Shown here: one piece after another, positions 1-6,583 of the stretch
How the letters are laid out: the number at the start of each line of letters is the position of its first letter
Position numbering within the stretch: the first letter of the stretch is position 1
Assembly: GCA_014534295.1 (NCBI GenBank)
Contig: JACVRU010000044.1
Coordinates: 1 to 11,658, forward strand
Source: Thermoleophilia bacterium
GTDB taxonomy: Bacteria; Actinomycetota; Thermoleophilia; Gaiellales; Gaiellaceae
Direction: 5' to 3'
Length of the DNA: 11,658 nucleotides
Notes under the pieces: generated by a model
What the model was told of the DNA's origin: nothing
Database searches by the model: none
The model's input: only the letters and a program-made list of their open reading frames with translations
Position numbers and translations under genes: made by a program

Positions 1-255
1 GGCCTGCTGATCCACTCGACCGCCGGCTTCATCGACCCCGGCTGGAACGGGCAGGTAACGCTGGAGCTGTCGAACGTCTCCAACCTGCCGATCACGATCT
101 ACCCCGGGATGAAGATCGGGCAGATCTCCTTCGTGCAGCTGACGGAGCCCGCAGAGAGCCCCTACGGGAGCGGCGAGATCGGCTCGAAGTACCAGGGCCA
201 GCGCGGGCCGGTCCCGAGCCGGTACTGGCAGAACTTCGATGGGGACGCCGGATGA
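1..255 (+). CDS. dcd: dCTP deaminase, C-terminal part (5' end outside the window)
   Basis: This is the last 84 codons of dCTP deaminase, a cytosolic nucleotide-pool enzyme that converts dCTP to dUTP, or directly to dUMP in the bifunctional type. The frame is open from base 1 and ends at TGA 253-255. Family signatures are HSTAGFIDPGWNGQ, the TLELSN strand (residues 21-26 of the fragment) that carries the catalytic glutamate, PGMKIGQ, and the C-terminal lid SKYQGQRGPVPSR. From memory, HSTAGFIDPG and KYQGQRGP match the actinobacterial and archaeal dUMP-forming type (as in Mycobacterium tuberculosis Dcd) better than the E. coli type. A dUMP-forming reaction is therefore likely, but it is inferred from resemblance. 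The stop overlaps the next start as ATGA, so the two genes are probably translationally coupled. Confidence 0.95.
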   Translation, partial: GLLIHSTAGFIDPGWNGQVTLELSNVSNLPITIYPGMKIGQISFVQLTEPAESPYGSGEIGSKYQGQRGPVPSRYWQNFDGDAG

Positions 256-1139
256 TCCTCGTCACCGGGGCGACCGGCTTCATCGGGCCGAAGGTCGTCC
301 ACGCGTTGCGCGCGCAGGACCTGCCCGTGCGCGCGCTCGTCCGCGACCGGCGAAAGGCGCGTCAGCTCGAGGCGTGGGGCGCGGAGCTCGCCCAGGGGGA
401 CACGACGCGACCCGACACGTTGCGGGCCGCCGTCGTGGGCTGCAGGGCGGTCGTCCATCTCGTCGGGATCCGCACCGGGCGGCCCGAGCAGTTCGAGGCG
501 GTGATGATCCGCGGCACGCGCGACCTCGCGGCCGCTGCGAAGGAAGCCGGAGTGGGCCGTTTCGTCCACATGAGCGCCTCGGGCGTCGGCGAGGCGACCA
601 AGGACCTGACGCCCTACTACCGGGCTAAGCTCGCCGCCGAGCAGGCCGTGGAGCGCTCGGGGATTCCGTTCGTGATCTTCCGGCCGACGTTCGTGTTCGG
701 CCGGGACGGAGGCGTGCTGCCGACGTTCATCCGCCTCGCCCGCTGGCTGCCCGCGACGCCCGTGATCGGCGCCGGAGACACTCGGATCCAGCCGATCTGG
801 ATCGACGACCTCGCGGCGTTCTTCGCGGAGGCCGCCCACCGGGACGACGTCTCGGGCCGGGTCTTCGAGCTCGGCGGGCCGGATGCGGTCAGCCTGACCG
901 AACTGTTCGAGCGGATCAGGGCGGCGCTCGGTGTGCGCCGACGGCCACTTCTCCACGTTCCCGTCCCCGTCGTCCGGGCCCAGGCGACGCTGCTCGAGTT
1001 GCTGCCGAACCCGATGATCACGCGCGACGACCTGAAGATGCTGACCGCGCTCGACCACGTCGCCGACGTGCGGCCGGCGGTCGAGACGTTCCGCCTCCCG
1101 CTCGTCCCGCTCGACGAGCAGATCCGCCGCGCGGCCTGA
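252..1139 (+). CDS. NmrA/NDUFA9-like NAD(P)-binding epimerase-type protein
   Basis: This 295-residue protein is an extended (atypical) short-chain dehydrogenase with a Rossmann fold. The dinucleotide-binding loop GATGFIG lies at residues 6-12, and a YxxxK pair (Y122, K126) with an upstream serine near 108-110 fits the SDR active site. The family (NmrA-like, including the complex I NDUFA9-like group) contains redox sensors, quinone-associated proteins and nucleotide-sugar epimerases, so the substrate cannot be named. The length is normal. Its ATG at 252 overlaps the dcd stop (ATGA), which fixes the start without a separate ribosome binding site. It is the last gene of this plus-strand unit and is followed at once by a hairpin. 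Family assignment is firm; the reaction is unknown. Confidence 0.9.
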   Translation: MILVTGATGFIGPKVVHALRAQDLPVRALVRDRRKARQLEAWGAELAQGDTTRPDTLRAAVVGCRAVVHLVGIRTGRPEQFEAVMIRGTRDLAAAAKEAGVGRFVHMSASGVGEATKDLTPYYRAKLAAEQAVERSGIPFVIFRPTFVFGRDGGVLPTFIRLARWLPATPVIGAGDTRIQPIWIDDLAAFFAEAAHRDDVSGRVFELGGPDAVSLTELFERIRAALGVRRRPLLHVPVPVVRAQATLLELLPNPMITRDDLKMLTALDHVADVRPAVETFRLPLVPLDEQIRRAA

Positions 1140-1144
1140 AAAGG

Positions 1145-1170
1145 GAAGGGGCCGCTCTCGCGGCCCCTTC
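1145..1170 (-). terminator. Strong intrinsic terminator, possibly bidirectional
   Basis: A perfect 11-bp GC-rich stem (1145-1155 against 1160-1170) has a 4-base loop. Read on the minus strand the loop is GAGA and the stem is followed by TTCCCTTTT-like sequence (about 1137-1146), which is a good intrinsic-terminator tail. Read on the plus strand there is no T tract, but the hairpin begins 5 bases after the stop of the gene ending at 1139 and may also end that transcript. I assign it mainly to the minus-strand RNA that comes from 1328 or further upstream. Confidence 0.75.
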
Positions 1171-1259
1171 GGTCGGCTACCAGCGTTGGATTGGTAGGGG
1201 CGCAGTTGCTCCCCCACGCTGGCTAGGCGGTTCCCCTTGGGTCCCGGGGATGCGCCTCC

Positions 1260-1304
1260 CTACCCGCCGGCACCTCCGCTGCCCGTGCTACTGGAAATCT
1301 CCAA
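1260..1304 (-). CDS. Possible 14-residue leader-type micro-ORF
   Basis: On the minus strand the unusually strong Shine-Dalgarno sequence AAAGGAGGT (1321-1313) is followed, after about 8 bases, by TTG at 1304-1302. This opens a 14-codon frame (M-E-I-S-S-S-T-G-S-G-G-A-G-G) that ends at TAG 1262-1260. A second option is a GTG at 1314-1312 that overlaps the Shine-Dalgarno and would encode 8 residues, but the spacing is unworkable. The peptide has no recognisable function. It could be an attenuator peptide, or the Shine-Dalgarno could serve only as an RNA-RNA contact. Confidence 0.15.
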   Translation of the reverse strand: MEISSSTGSGGAGG

Positions 1305-1334
1305 TCCGGACCACCTCCTTTCCGCGGTCCTCAG

Positions 1335-1362
1335 ACTGTACCTATTCGAGGACGACGGACAA
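1335..1362 (-). promoter_or_regulatory. Candidate promoter inside the end of the small methyltransferase gene
   Basis: On the minus strand a TTGTCC box (1362-1357) is followed after 16 bases by TACAGT (1340-1335), matching the actinobacterial TTGAC / TAnnnT pattern reasonably well. Initiation would fall near 1328-1331, just where the 5' hairpin of the putative small RNA begins. The fit between promoter, hairpin and terminator is the only support. In GC-rich DNA such boxes also arise by chance. Confidence 0.3.
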
Positions 1363-1779
1363 CTCCAGCGGCGGGTCGAGCGGGACGCCGACGGAGAGAA
1401 GGCCCGGCGCGTCGAGCGGCGACGCCGAGACGATCAGCGCGCCCGGCTCGACGAGCTCCCGGACGCGCGGAAAGAGAGCGGCCCCATCCTGACCCGGTGC
1501 GATCACGACCACGTCGAAGACGTCCTCCACCGGCTCGAGCGACTCGACGACCTCCACCCACTCCTCGAGACCGGCCTCGGCGACCCTCGCGCGCAGCGCC
1601 GGGTCGGCGTCGACCGTCACTACCCGTCCGCTGAAGGAGCGCACGCCCGCGCCGAGCCAGATCGTGGCGCAGGAGCCGAGCTCCAGGACGCCGCAGTCGT
1701 TCTGCGGAGAGACGACCGCGAACAGGAAGCGGCCGAGCGGCGTGTCCTCCAGGACTGCGCGGACACGGTCGTCGAGCAC
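1342..1779 (-). CDS. Small class I SAM-methyltransferase-like protein
   Basis: This is a 145-residue protein with the front half of a Rossmann-type methyltransferase fold. A glycine-poor motif I, VLELGSCAT, lies at residues 31-39 and an acidic motif II, VVTVDADP, at 53-60. A motif IV-like strand DVVVIAPG is near 89-96 and LVEPGALIVSA near 109-119. It resembles the O-methyltransferase type 3 and predicted-methyltransferase families, but it is shorter than usual (about 200-220 residues) and lacks a clear substrate domain, so catalytic activity is uncertain. I chose the GTG at 1779-1777 because it overlaps the Rieske stop as TAGTG. A longer frame to 1971 merely runs antisense-like through the Rieske gene with low-complexity arginine-rich sequence. 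It is the last gene of operon I, and its role beside the Suf genes is unknown. Confidence 0.7.
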   Translation of the reverse strand: MLDDRVRAVLEDTPLGRFLFAVVSPQNDCGVLELGSCATIWLGAGVRSFSGRVVTVDADPALRARVAEAGLEEWVEVVESLEPVEDVFDVVVIAPGQDGAALFPRVRELVEPGALIVSASPLDAPGLLSVGVPLDPPLELSVVLE

Positions 1780-2096
1780 TAGTCCGCGACCTCGACGTAG
1801 ATCATCCCGTCCTCGGCGACGACGCCATACGTCTCGACAGGCTCGTAGGCCGGCAGGGAGAGCGGCCGCCCGGTGCGCAGATCGAAGTGCGAGCCGTGGC
1901 GTGGGCAGACGACCGTGCAGCGCTCGGGCTCCCACTCGCCCTCGACCAGCGGCCCGTCGTCGTGCGAGCACCGGTCCTCGAGCGCGAAGTACTCGCCGCC
2001 GCAGTTGTAGACCCCGACGATCGTCGCGCCCGCGGGGACGATCCTCATCGAGCCCGGCGGCAGCTCCTCGACCGGGCAGACCTCGTAGCGGGCCAC
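1779..2096 (-). CDS. Rieske-type [2Fe-2S] ferredoxin of the Suf locus
   Basis: This small soluble Rieske protein of 105 residues carries the two cluster-binding boxes C43-S-H45 and C64-P-R-H67, separated by the usual 18 residues. The GSHFDLRTGRPLSLPA stretch after the second box is typical of dioxygenase-ferredoxin subunits (BphF/HcaC-like). Such ferredoxins are regular members of actinobacterial suf operons, normally near sufB, sufD and sufC. Here the gene follows sufU directly. It probably delivers electrons during Fe-S cluster assembly or is itself a client; that role is inferred from context. The GTG at 2096-2094 shares a base with the sufU stop (TAGTG). A longer frame reaching 2189 adds only a basic, unconserved leader and is rejected. 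Confidence 0.92.
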   Translation of the reverse strand: MARYEVCPVEELPPGSMRIVPAGATIVGVYNCGGEYFALEDRCSHDDGPLVEGEWEPERCTVVCPRHGSHFDLRTGRPLSLPAYEPVETYGVVAEDGMIYVEVAD

Positions 2097-2518
2097 TAGC
2101 GGACGTCGATGTCTTCGTCGGCGTCCGTCTCGGCGCCGGTCGCCCTGCCGAGCGCGACCTTCAGTGTGTGCAGGCCCAGGATCGCGCACTTGAGCCGCAC
2201 CGGCGTCAGCGGGATGCCGACCTCGTCGAGCAGCTCGTCCTTGTCGAAGGCGAGCACCTCGGCCGCCCTCCGCCCCTTGACCAGCTCGGTCAGCATCGAC
2301 GTCGACGCCTGGCTGATCGCGCAGCCCCGGCCCTCGAACCGCACGTCCCCGATCGTCTCCCCGTCCTCGTCGAAGGCGACGGTGATCGTCACCTCGTCGC
2401 CGCAGAGCGGGTTCATCCCCTCGGCGGAGGCGCCGGCAGGCTCGATCCGCCCGTGGTTGCGGGGGTTCTTGTAGTGGTCGAGTATGTTCTCGCGGTAGAG
2501 GTCGTCGAAGCCGCTCAC
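2096..2518 (-). CDS. sufU: SufU-type Fe-S assembly sulfur-transfer protein
   Basis: This is a SufU/IscU-fold protein that accepts persulfide sulfur from SufS and passes it to the SufBCD scaffold. The N-terminal LYRENILDHYKNPRNHG is diagnostic. Zinc and catalytic ligands are in place: C39-G-D41, C66 and C111 in the LKCAILGL context, where lysine before the last cysteine is SufU-like and not IscU-like. The distance from C66 to C111 is 45 residues, whereas Bacillus subtilis SufU has about 62, so the SufU-specific insertion looks missing. I placed the start at GTG 2518-2516 because VSGFDDLYR matches the usual family N-terminus. An alternative TTG at 2542-2540 would add 8 residues and overlap the sufS stop by 8 bases, an overlap size also seen at two other joints in this window. 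Confidence 0.93.
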   Translation of the reverse strand: MSGFDDLYRENILDHYKNPRNHGRIEPAGASAEGMNPLCGDEVTITVAFDEDGETIGDVRFEGRGCAISQASTSMLTELVKGRRAAEVLAFDKDELLDEVGIPLTPVRLKCAILGLHTLKVALGRATGAETDADEDIDVR

Positions 2519-2534
2519 GAGGCCAGCGTAGCGG

Positions 2535-3779
2535 TCAGCCAAGCAGCTTCTTCGCCTTGCGCACTCCCTCGACGAGCCGGTCGATCTCCTCGGGAACCGT
2601 GTAGAGGTAGAAGCTGGCCCGGTTCGTGGCAGCCACGCCGAGCTTGGTCATCAGCGGCTGGCAGCAGTGGTGGCCCGCGCGGATGGCGACGCCCTCGAGG
2701 TCGAGGATCTGAGCGACGTCGTGCGGATGGACGCCGTCGACGTTGAAGGAGACGATCCCGGCGCGGCGATCCGCCGGCGGCCCATAGAGCGTCACGCTCG
2801 GAAGCTCCGAGAACCGGCCGAGGGCGTACTCGACGAGCTCGTGCTCGTGCTGCTCGATCGCCTCGAAGCCGATCTCCCCGAGGTAGTCGATCGCGGCTCC
2901 CAGGCCGACGGCCTCGGCCATCGGGGCCGTACCGGCCTCGAACTTGTGCGGCAGGTCGCCCCAGGTCGTCTCCTCGAGCCGGACCTTCTTGATCATGTGG
3001 CCGCCGAGCAGGAACGGCTCCATCGCCTCCAGCAGCTCGGCGCGGCCCCAGAGCACGCCGATCCCGCTCGGGCCGCAGAGCTTGTGCCCCGAGAAGGCGA
3101 GGAAGTCGCAGCCGAGCGCCAGCACGTCCACGCGCTTGTGGGGGACGGCCTGCGCGGCGTCGCAGACCATGATCGCGCCGCGCTCGTGCGCCCATGCGGC
3201 GAGCCGCGCGACGTCGTTGACGGTGCCGAGTGAGTTCGAGACGAGGTTCGTGGCCACGACCTTGGCCGTCCCCCGGCCGACGACCGCCTCGAGCTCGTCC
3301 AGCCGCAGCTCGCCCCCGGCGTCGAGCGGCAGCATCCGGAAGGACGCGCCAGTGCGCCCGGCGATGTACTGCCAGGGAACGAAGTTCGAGTGGTGCTCCA
3401 GCTCGGTGACGAGCACGACGTCTCCGGGCCCGAGATTCGTCAGGCCCCACGCGTAGGCGACGAGGTTGAGCGACTCGGTCGCGTTGCGGGTGAAGATCAC
3501 CTCGCGGGCCTCGGGCGCGTTGATCAGCCGGCACGACTTCTCCCGCGCGGCTTCGAGTGCCTCGGTGGCGCGCTCCGCGAGCTGGTAGACCCCGCGGTGG
3601 ACGTTCGCGTACGACGTCTCGTAGAACCGCGTCATCGCCTCGAGCATCTGCCGCGGCTTCTGCGAGCTCGCGGCGGAGTCGAGGAAAGCGAGCGGCTTGC
3701 CGTGGAACGACTGGTCGAAGATCGGGAAGTCGGCCCGGAGCTTGTCTGCGTCGAGCGTGGGCTTCGCCGTCACGGCCAT
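2535..3779 (-). CDS. sufS: SufS cysteine desulfurase
   Basis: This 414-residue PLP enzyme of the class V aminotransferase fold (group II cysteine desulfurase) splits L-cysteine into alanine and an enzyme-bound persulfide that is handed to SufU. Visible landmarks are FLDSAASSQKP (32-42), the ELEHHSN cofactor histidine segment (126-132), D207 in the CDAAQ motif, the Schiff-base lysine K233 in SGHKLCGPSGIG, and the persulfide cysteine C372 in RAGHHCCQPL with the neighbouring C373. The TNRASFYLY motif (385-393) completes the active site. Length and all key residues are normal. The ATG at 3779-3777 is 9 bases after the P-type ATPase stop, with only a weak GG-rich ribosome site, so translation is probably coupled to the upstream gene. 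It forms a sulfur-transfer module with sufU and the Rieske gene. Confidence 0.97.
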   Translation of the reverse strand: MAVTAKPTLDADKLRADFPIFDQSFHGKPLAFLDSAASSQKPRQMLEAMTRFYETSYANVHRGVYQLAERATEALEAAREKSCRLINAPEAREVIFTRNATESLNLVAYAWGLTNLGPGDVVLVTELEHHSNFVPWQYIAGRTGASFRMLPLDAGGELRLDELEAVVGRGTAKVVATNLVSNSLGTVNDVARLAAWAHERGAIMVCDAAQAVPHKRVDVLALGCDFLAFSGHKLCGPSGIGVLWGRAELLEAMEPFLLGGHMIKKVRLEETTWGDLPHKFEAGTAPMAEAVGLGAAIDYLGEIGFEAIEQHEHELVEYALGRFSELPSVTLYGPPADRRAGIVSFNVDGVHPHDVAQILDLEGVAIRAGHHCCQPLMTKLGVAATNRASFYLYTVPEEIDRLVEGVRKAKKLLG

Positions 3780-3788
3780 GGGTCCAGG

Positions 3789-5969
3789 CTACACCCGAGG
3801 GACGAAGCGCTCGTCCGTGAAGACCAGCCCCGCCACGGCGAGCGCCGTGCCCCCGAGGACGGCGATCACCTCCCAGGGGCCGGGGAGCGCGAGCTCGAAG
3901 AACTGGCGGCTCCAGGCCCAGACGAGCGTGATCGCGTACGCGACCAGCAGCGCGACGCAGAGTGCGAGCACGGCCCGGCCGCGGCGGCGCTCCGTCGCCT
4001 CGAGCGCGACGACGAGGTAGAGCCCGACGAGGATCAGCACCGAGGTGGCGACCGTCCTCGCCTCCACGAGCGGAGCCTCGACGACGCTGAGCGAGAAGTG
4101 GTACGCGGCGAGCACGCCGAGGCCCGCCGCCGTCCCGGCCGGCACCGCGAAGCGGGCCACGTCCCGGAGGAACCCCGACGTCCGCCACGGCCCGGAGCTC
4201 GGCGCCAGCGCGAGGAAGAACCCGGGGATGCCGATCGTCAGCGCCGCGGCCAGGGTCAGATGCCGCGGCAACAGCGGGTAGGGCGTCGCCGTCACGCCGA
4301 CGAGCAGGACGAGGAAGGCGGCGAAGACGGACTTCGTCACGAACAACTTGGTCACGCGCTGGACGTTCCGGAGGATCTTCCGGCCCTCGGCGACCATCGC
4401 CGGCACGGCAGCGAAGTCGCCGCCGACGAGGACGACGTCGGCGACGCTCCGGGCCATCTCCGAGCCGCTGCCCTGGGCGAACGCGAGCCGCGCGGCCTTC
4501 AGGGCCGGCACGTCGTTGACGCCGTCGCCGACCATCGCCACGTAGTGCCCGCGCTCGCGCAGGCTCTCGACGAAGCGCTTCTTGTCCTCGGGGGTCACGC
4601 GCCCGTGGACGGCGTCCGACTCGATCCCGGCGTCACGCGCGATCGCCTCGACGGTCCGCTGGTCGTCGCCGGAGAGCACTTTCAGCTCGACCCCCTCGGC
4701 CCGGAAGAACTCGACCGTCTCCCGCGCCTCCGGGCGCAGCTCCTCGGCGAGAGTCACCCGACCGAGCGGCCGGAAGTCGTCCCGTCCGAAGCCGAGTACA
4801 CGCCGGCCGGCGCCGTCCGTCTCCAGCCCGAAGAGCTCCGGCGCGCCGAGCACGTACTTGCCGTCGCGCAACCGGAGCGCGCTGTAGCGCTTGCTCGACG
4901 AGAAGGGCTCGTACTCGAGCGGCTCCTCGGGCTCGGCCGGGAAGGCCTCTGCGATCGCCTTCAGCGTGGCGTTCCTGCTCGGGGAGCTGGCTGCGAATCG
5001 GCCCAGCTCGCCGGCCAGCTCGGGCGGGTCGACCTCGAGCACGCGCAGCTTCGCCTCGGTGAGCGTCCCCGTCTTGTCGAGGCAGATCACGTCCACGGAG
5101 GCGAGGGACTCGATCGCGTTCAGCTGCTGGGCGAGCGCGCCGCGCCGGGCGAGCTGGAGTGCCGCGGCGGCGAAGGTGAGGCTGGCGAGCAGGATCAGCC
5201 CCTCGGGGACGAGCGTGACGATGCCCGCGACCGCGGTGGTCACGGCCTCGTCGAGCGGGCCGCCCTCCTCCCAGAGCGAATAGACGAGGATCGCCCCCAG
5301 CGGGATCATCACGGCGACGAGAATGAACAGCAGCCGGTTGAGCGCGAGCTCGAGCGGCGAGCGCGGGTGGCGGAACTCACGCGCCTCGCCGGCGATCCGC
5401 TGCGCGTAGCTGTCCTCCCCGACCGCCGTCACCTCGTACGCGCCCGCGCCCTCGACGGCGAACGAGCCCGAGCGCACCTCCTCGCCCGGCCCGCGCACGA
5501 CCGCACGTGACTCGCCGCTCAGGATCGACTCGTCGAGCGCGAGCCCCTCGCTCGAGACGAGCGTGCCGTCGGCGACCACCTGGTCGCCCGCATCGACCTC
5601 GACGAGGTCGCCGACGACGACGTCCTCGACGGCCACCTGTCGCGACTCGCCGTCCCGGACGACGGTGGCGTGTGGGGCGACCAGCGCGGCGAGCCGGTCG
5701 AGGGCGCGCTTGGCCCGTAGCTCCTGGGCGATCCCGATCGACGAGTTCGCGACGATGATCCCGAGGAAGAGCGCGTCCTGCCACTGGGCGAACGCGAGTG
5801 TCAACACCCCCATCACGAGCAGGATCGCGTTGAAGACCGTGAAGACGTTCGCGCGGACGATGCTCGCGGTCGAACGGCTCGTCGCCGGCGGCTCGACGGG
5901 CCCGCGTTCGGCGAGGCGCCGCCGCGCCTCGGCCTCGGTCAGGCCCGCTCGGCTCCCGCGATCTGCCAT
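3789..5969 (-). CDS. CtpE-like P-type cation ATPase
   Basis: This is a 726-residue membrane P-type ATPase. Domain order: N-terminal cytosolic leader (1-40), TM1-2 (about 44-85), actuator domain with LSGES (150-154, equivalent to TGES), TM3-4 (about 210-270) with VPEGL at 254-258, phosphorylation site D298 in CLDKTGTLT, nucleotide domain with LGAP (374-377) in place of KGAP, SGDD (433-436), the hinge motif GDGVNDVPAL (481-490), and six C-terminal helices from about 543 to 716. The PEGL helix, the absence of a heavy-metal-binding domain or CPx motif, and the N-terminal VRANVFTVFNAIL resemble mycobacterial CtpE, which is reported to take up calcium. The ion is inferred from that resemblance. The ATG at 5969-5967 overlaps the upstream methyltransferase by 31 bases. 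Longer frames to 6206 only shadow that gene. Confidence 0.93.
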   Translation of the reverse strand: MADRGSRAGLTEAEARRRLAERGPVEPPATSRSTASIVRANVFTVFNAILLVMGVLTLAFAQWQDALFLGIIVANSSIGIAQELRAKRALDRLAALVAPHATVVRDGESRQVAVEDVVVGDLVEVDAGDQVVADGTLVSSEGLALDESILSGESRAVVRGPGEEVRSGSFAVEGAGAYEVTAVGEDSYAQRIAGEAREFRHPRSPLELALNRLLFILVAVMIPLGAILVYSLWEEGGPLDEAVTTAVAGIVTLVPEGLILLASLTFAAAALQLARRGALAQQLNAIESLASVDVICLDKTGTLTEAKLRVLEVDPPELAGELGRFAASSPSRNATLKAIAEAFPAEPEEPLEYEPFSSSKRYSALRLRDGKYVLGAPELFGLETDGAGRRVLGFGRDDFRPLGRVTLAEELRPEARETVEFFRAEGVELKVLSGDDQRTVEAIARDAGIESDAVHGRVTPEDKKRFVESLRERGHYVAMVGDGVNDVPALKAARLAFAQGSGSEMARSVADVVLVGGDFAAVPAMVAEGRKILRNVQRVTKLFVTKSVFAAFLVLLVGVTATPYPLLPRHLTLAAALTIGIPGFFLALAPSSGPWRTSGFLRDVARFAVPAGTAAGLGVLAAYHFSLSVVEAPLVEARTVATSVLILVGLYLVVALEATERRRGRAVLALCVALLVAYAITLVWAWSRQFFELALPGPWEVIAVLGGTALAVAGLVFTDERFVPRV

Positions 5970-6583
5970 ACCAGGCCGTGATGCTCGTAGGCGCGACGCA
6001 GCCCGCGGCGCTCGAGCACAGCGAGCATCGCCTCCGGCGGGTGGGTGAAGGAGCGAAAGTCGTTGCGCAGGAGCGCCTGCACCGCGTTGGCGAGCGTGAC
6101 GAAGACGCGCGAGACCGCGTTGCGGGGCGGGTAGCTGAAGACGACCAGGCGGCGGGCGTGGTCGGCGGCCGCGCCGAGCAGCCGCTCGTAGTCCGGGTAG
6201 CAGCACACGACCCGGTTGAGGACGACGACGTCAGCCGCCTCGACCACGTCGGGGTCGGCGGCGATGTCGTGGACGCGCCGGTCGACGCGGTCGCGGACGC
6301 CGGCCTCATCAGCGAGCCTGCGCGCCTCCTCCTCGTACTCCGGGGAGAGCTCTAGGTTCGTCGCGCGGGCCGCCCCCGCCCTCAGCAGCTCGAGCTGGAG
6401 CTGGCCGACCCCGCCCCCGATCTCCAGCACGGTCGCCCCCTCGATGGCGTGCGCGGCGACGAGGTCTGCGATCCGCTGCGTCGGCCCGTCGAGCCCCCGC
6501 TTGCGATAACGCGTCGCGGCACGGCGGGCGAAGCGCCGGTTGAAGAACCGCCCGTACCCACTCGGGTCGCACCCACAGCTCAT
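5939..6583 (-). CDS. Class I SAM-dependent methyltransferase with an N-terminal CGC motif
   Basis: This 214-residue cytosolic methyltransferase has motif I LEIGGGVG at 53-60, an acidic end of strand 2 (NLELSPEY, 76-83), VHDIAADPDVV at 104-114 and a motif IV-like VVLNRVVCCYPDY at 120-132. It starts MSCGCDPSGYGRFFNRRFA, and the paired cysteines C3 and C5 followed by aromatic and basic residues are a distinctive N-terminus that could bind a metal or be redox-active. The C-terminal half (SYPPRNAVSRVFVTLANA, HPPEAMLAVLERRGL) recalls the Mg-protoporphyrin O-methyltransferase and ubiquinone methyltransferase groups. The substrate is unknown. The ATG at 6583-6581 shares ATGA with the stop of the upstream MFS remnant, so its translation may once have depended on that gene. 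Confidence 0.88.
   Translation of the reverse strand: MSCGCDPSGYGRFFNRRFARRAATRYRKRGLDGPTQRIADLVAAHAIEGATVLEIGGGVGQLQLELLRAGAARATNLELSPEYEEEARRLADEAGVRDRVDRRVHDIAADPDVVEAADVVVLNRVVCCYPDYERLLGAAADHARRLVVFSYPPRNAVSRVFVTLANAVQALLRNDFRSFTHPPEAMLAVLERRGLRRAYEHHGLVWQIAGAERA

Larger units (their letters stand above)
1140..1331 (-). ncRNA. Putative small structured RNA or 3' UTR element
   Basis: No protein gene fits these 190 bases, yet the minus strand is rich in pairing. In transcript order there is a 5' hairpin with stem 1326-1330/1308-1312 and loop 1313-1325, which shows AAAGGAGGT in the loop. Next comes a CCCC/GGGG hairpin (1246-1249 with 1233-1236). A two-part hairpin follows (outer arms 1216-1222 and 1180-1186, seven perfect pairs; inner C/G arms 1211-1214 and 1197-1200). 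The terminator at 1145-1170 ends the element. A further 7-bp pair (1301-1307 with 1188-1194) could close the element, or form a pseudoknot that competes with the 1180-1222 stem. A promoter-like pair lies just upstream at 1335-1362. It resembles no RNA family I can name with confidence. It could be an independent sRNA, a 3' UTR-derived RNA, or a leader with a tiny ORF. Confidence 0.4.

Noticed and set aside
162..1217. 351-residue minus-strand frame opposite dcd and the NmrA-like gene
   Set aside because: It is an antisense shadow. The plus-strand genes have clear Rossmann and dCTP deaminase signatures.
1308..1323. Remnant of a 16S rRNA gene end on the plus strand
   Set aside because: Only about 16 bases resemble the rRNA 3' end. 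The upstream sequence does not continue the helix 45 region, so a Shine-Dalgarno-type motif on the minus strand is the simpler reading.
1171..1341. tRNA, tmRNA, SRP RNA or 6S-type gene in the noncoding gap
   Set aside because: No cloverleaf, T-loop or CCA end, SRP tetraloop domain or other hallmark could be found, so it is left as an unnamed structured RNA candidate.
2515..4188. 557-residue minus-strand frame across sufS and the ATPase end
   Set aside because: It is an out-of-frame reading of sufS and the ATPase, dominated by Arg, Gly and Ala. The other frame carries all sufS catalytic motifs.
3390..5510. 706-residue plus-strand open frame
   Set aside because: It is antisense to sufS and the P-type ATPase, rich in Arg, Glu and Asp with no domain signature. 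It is a GC-rich shadow of well-supported genes.
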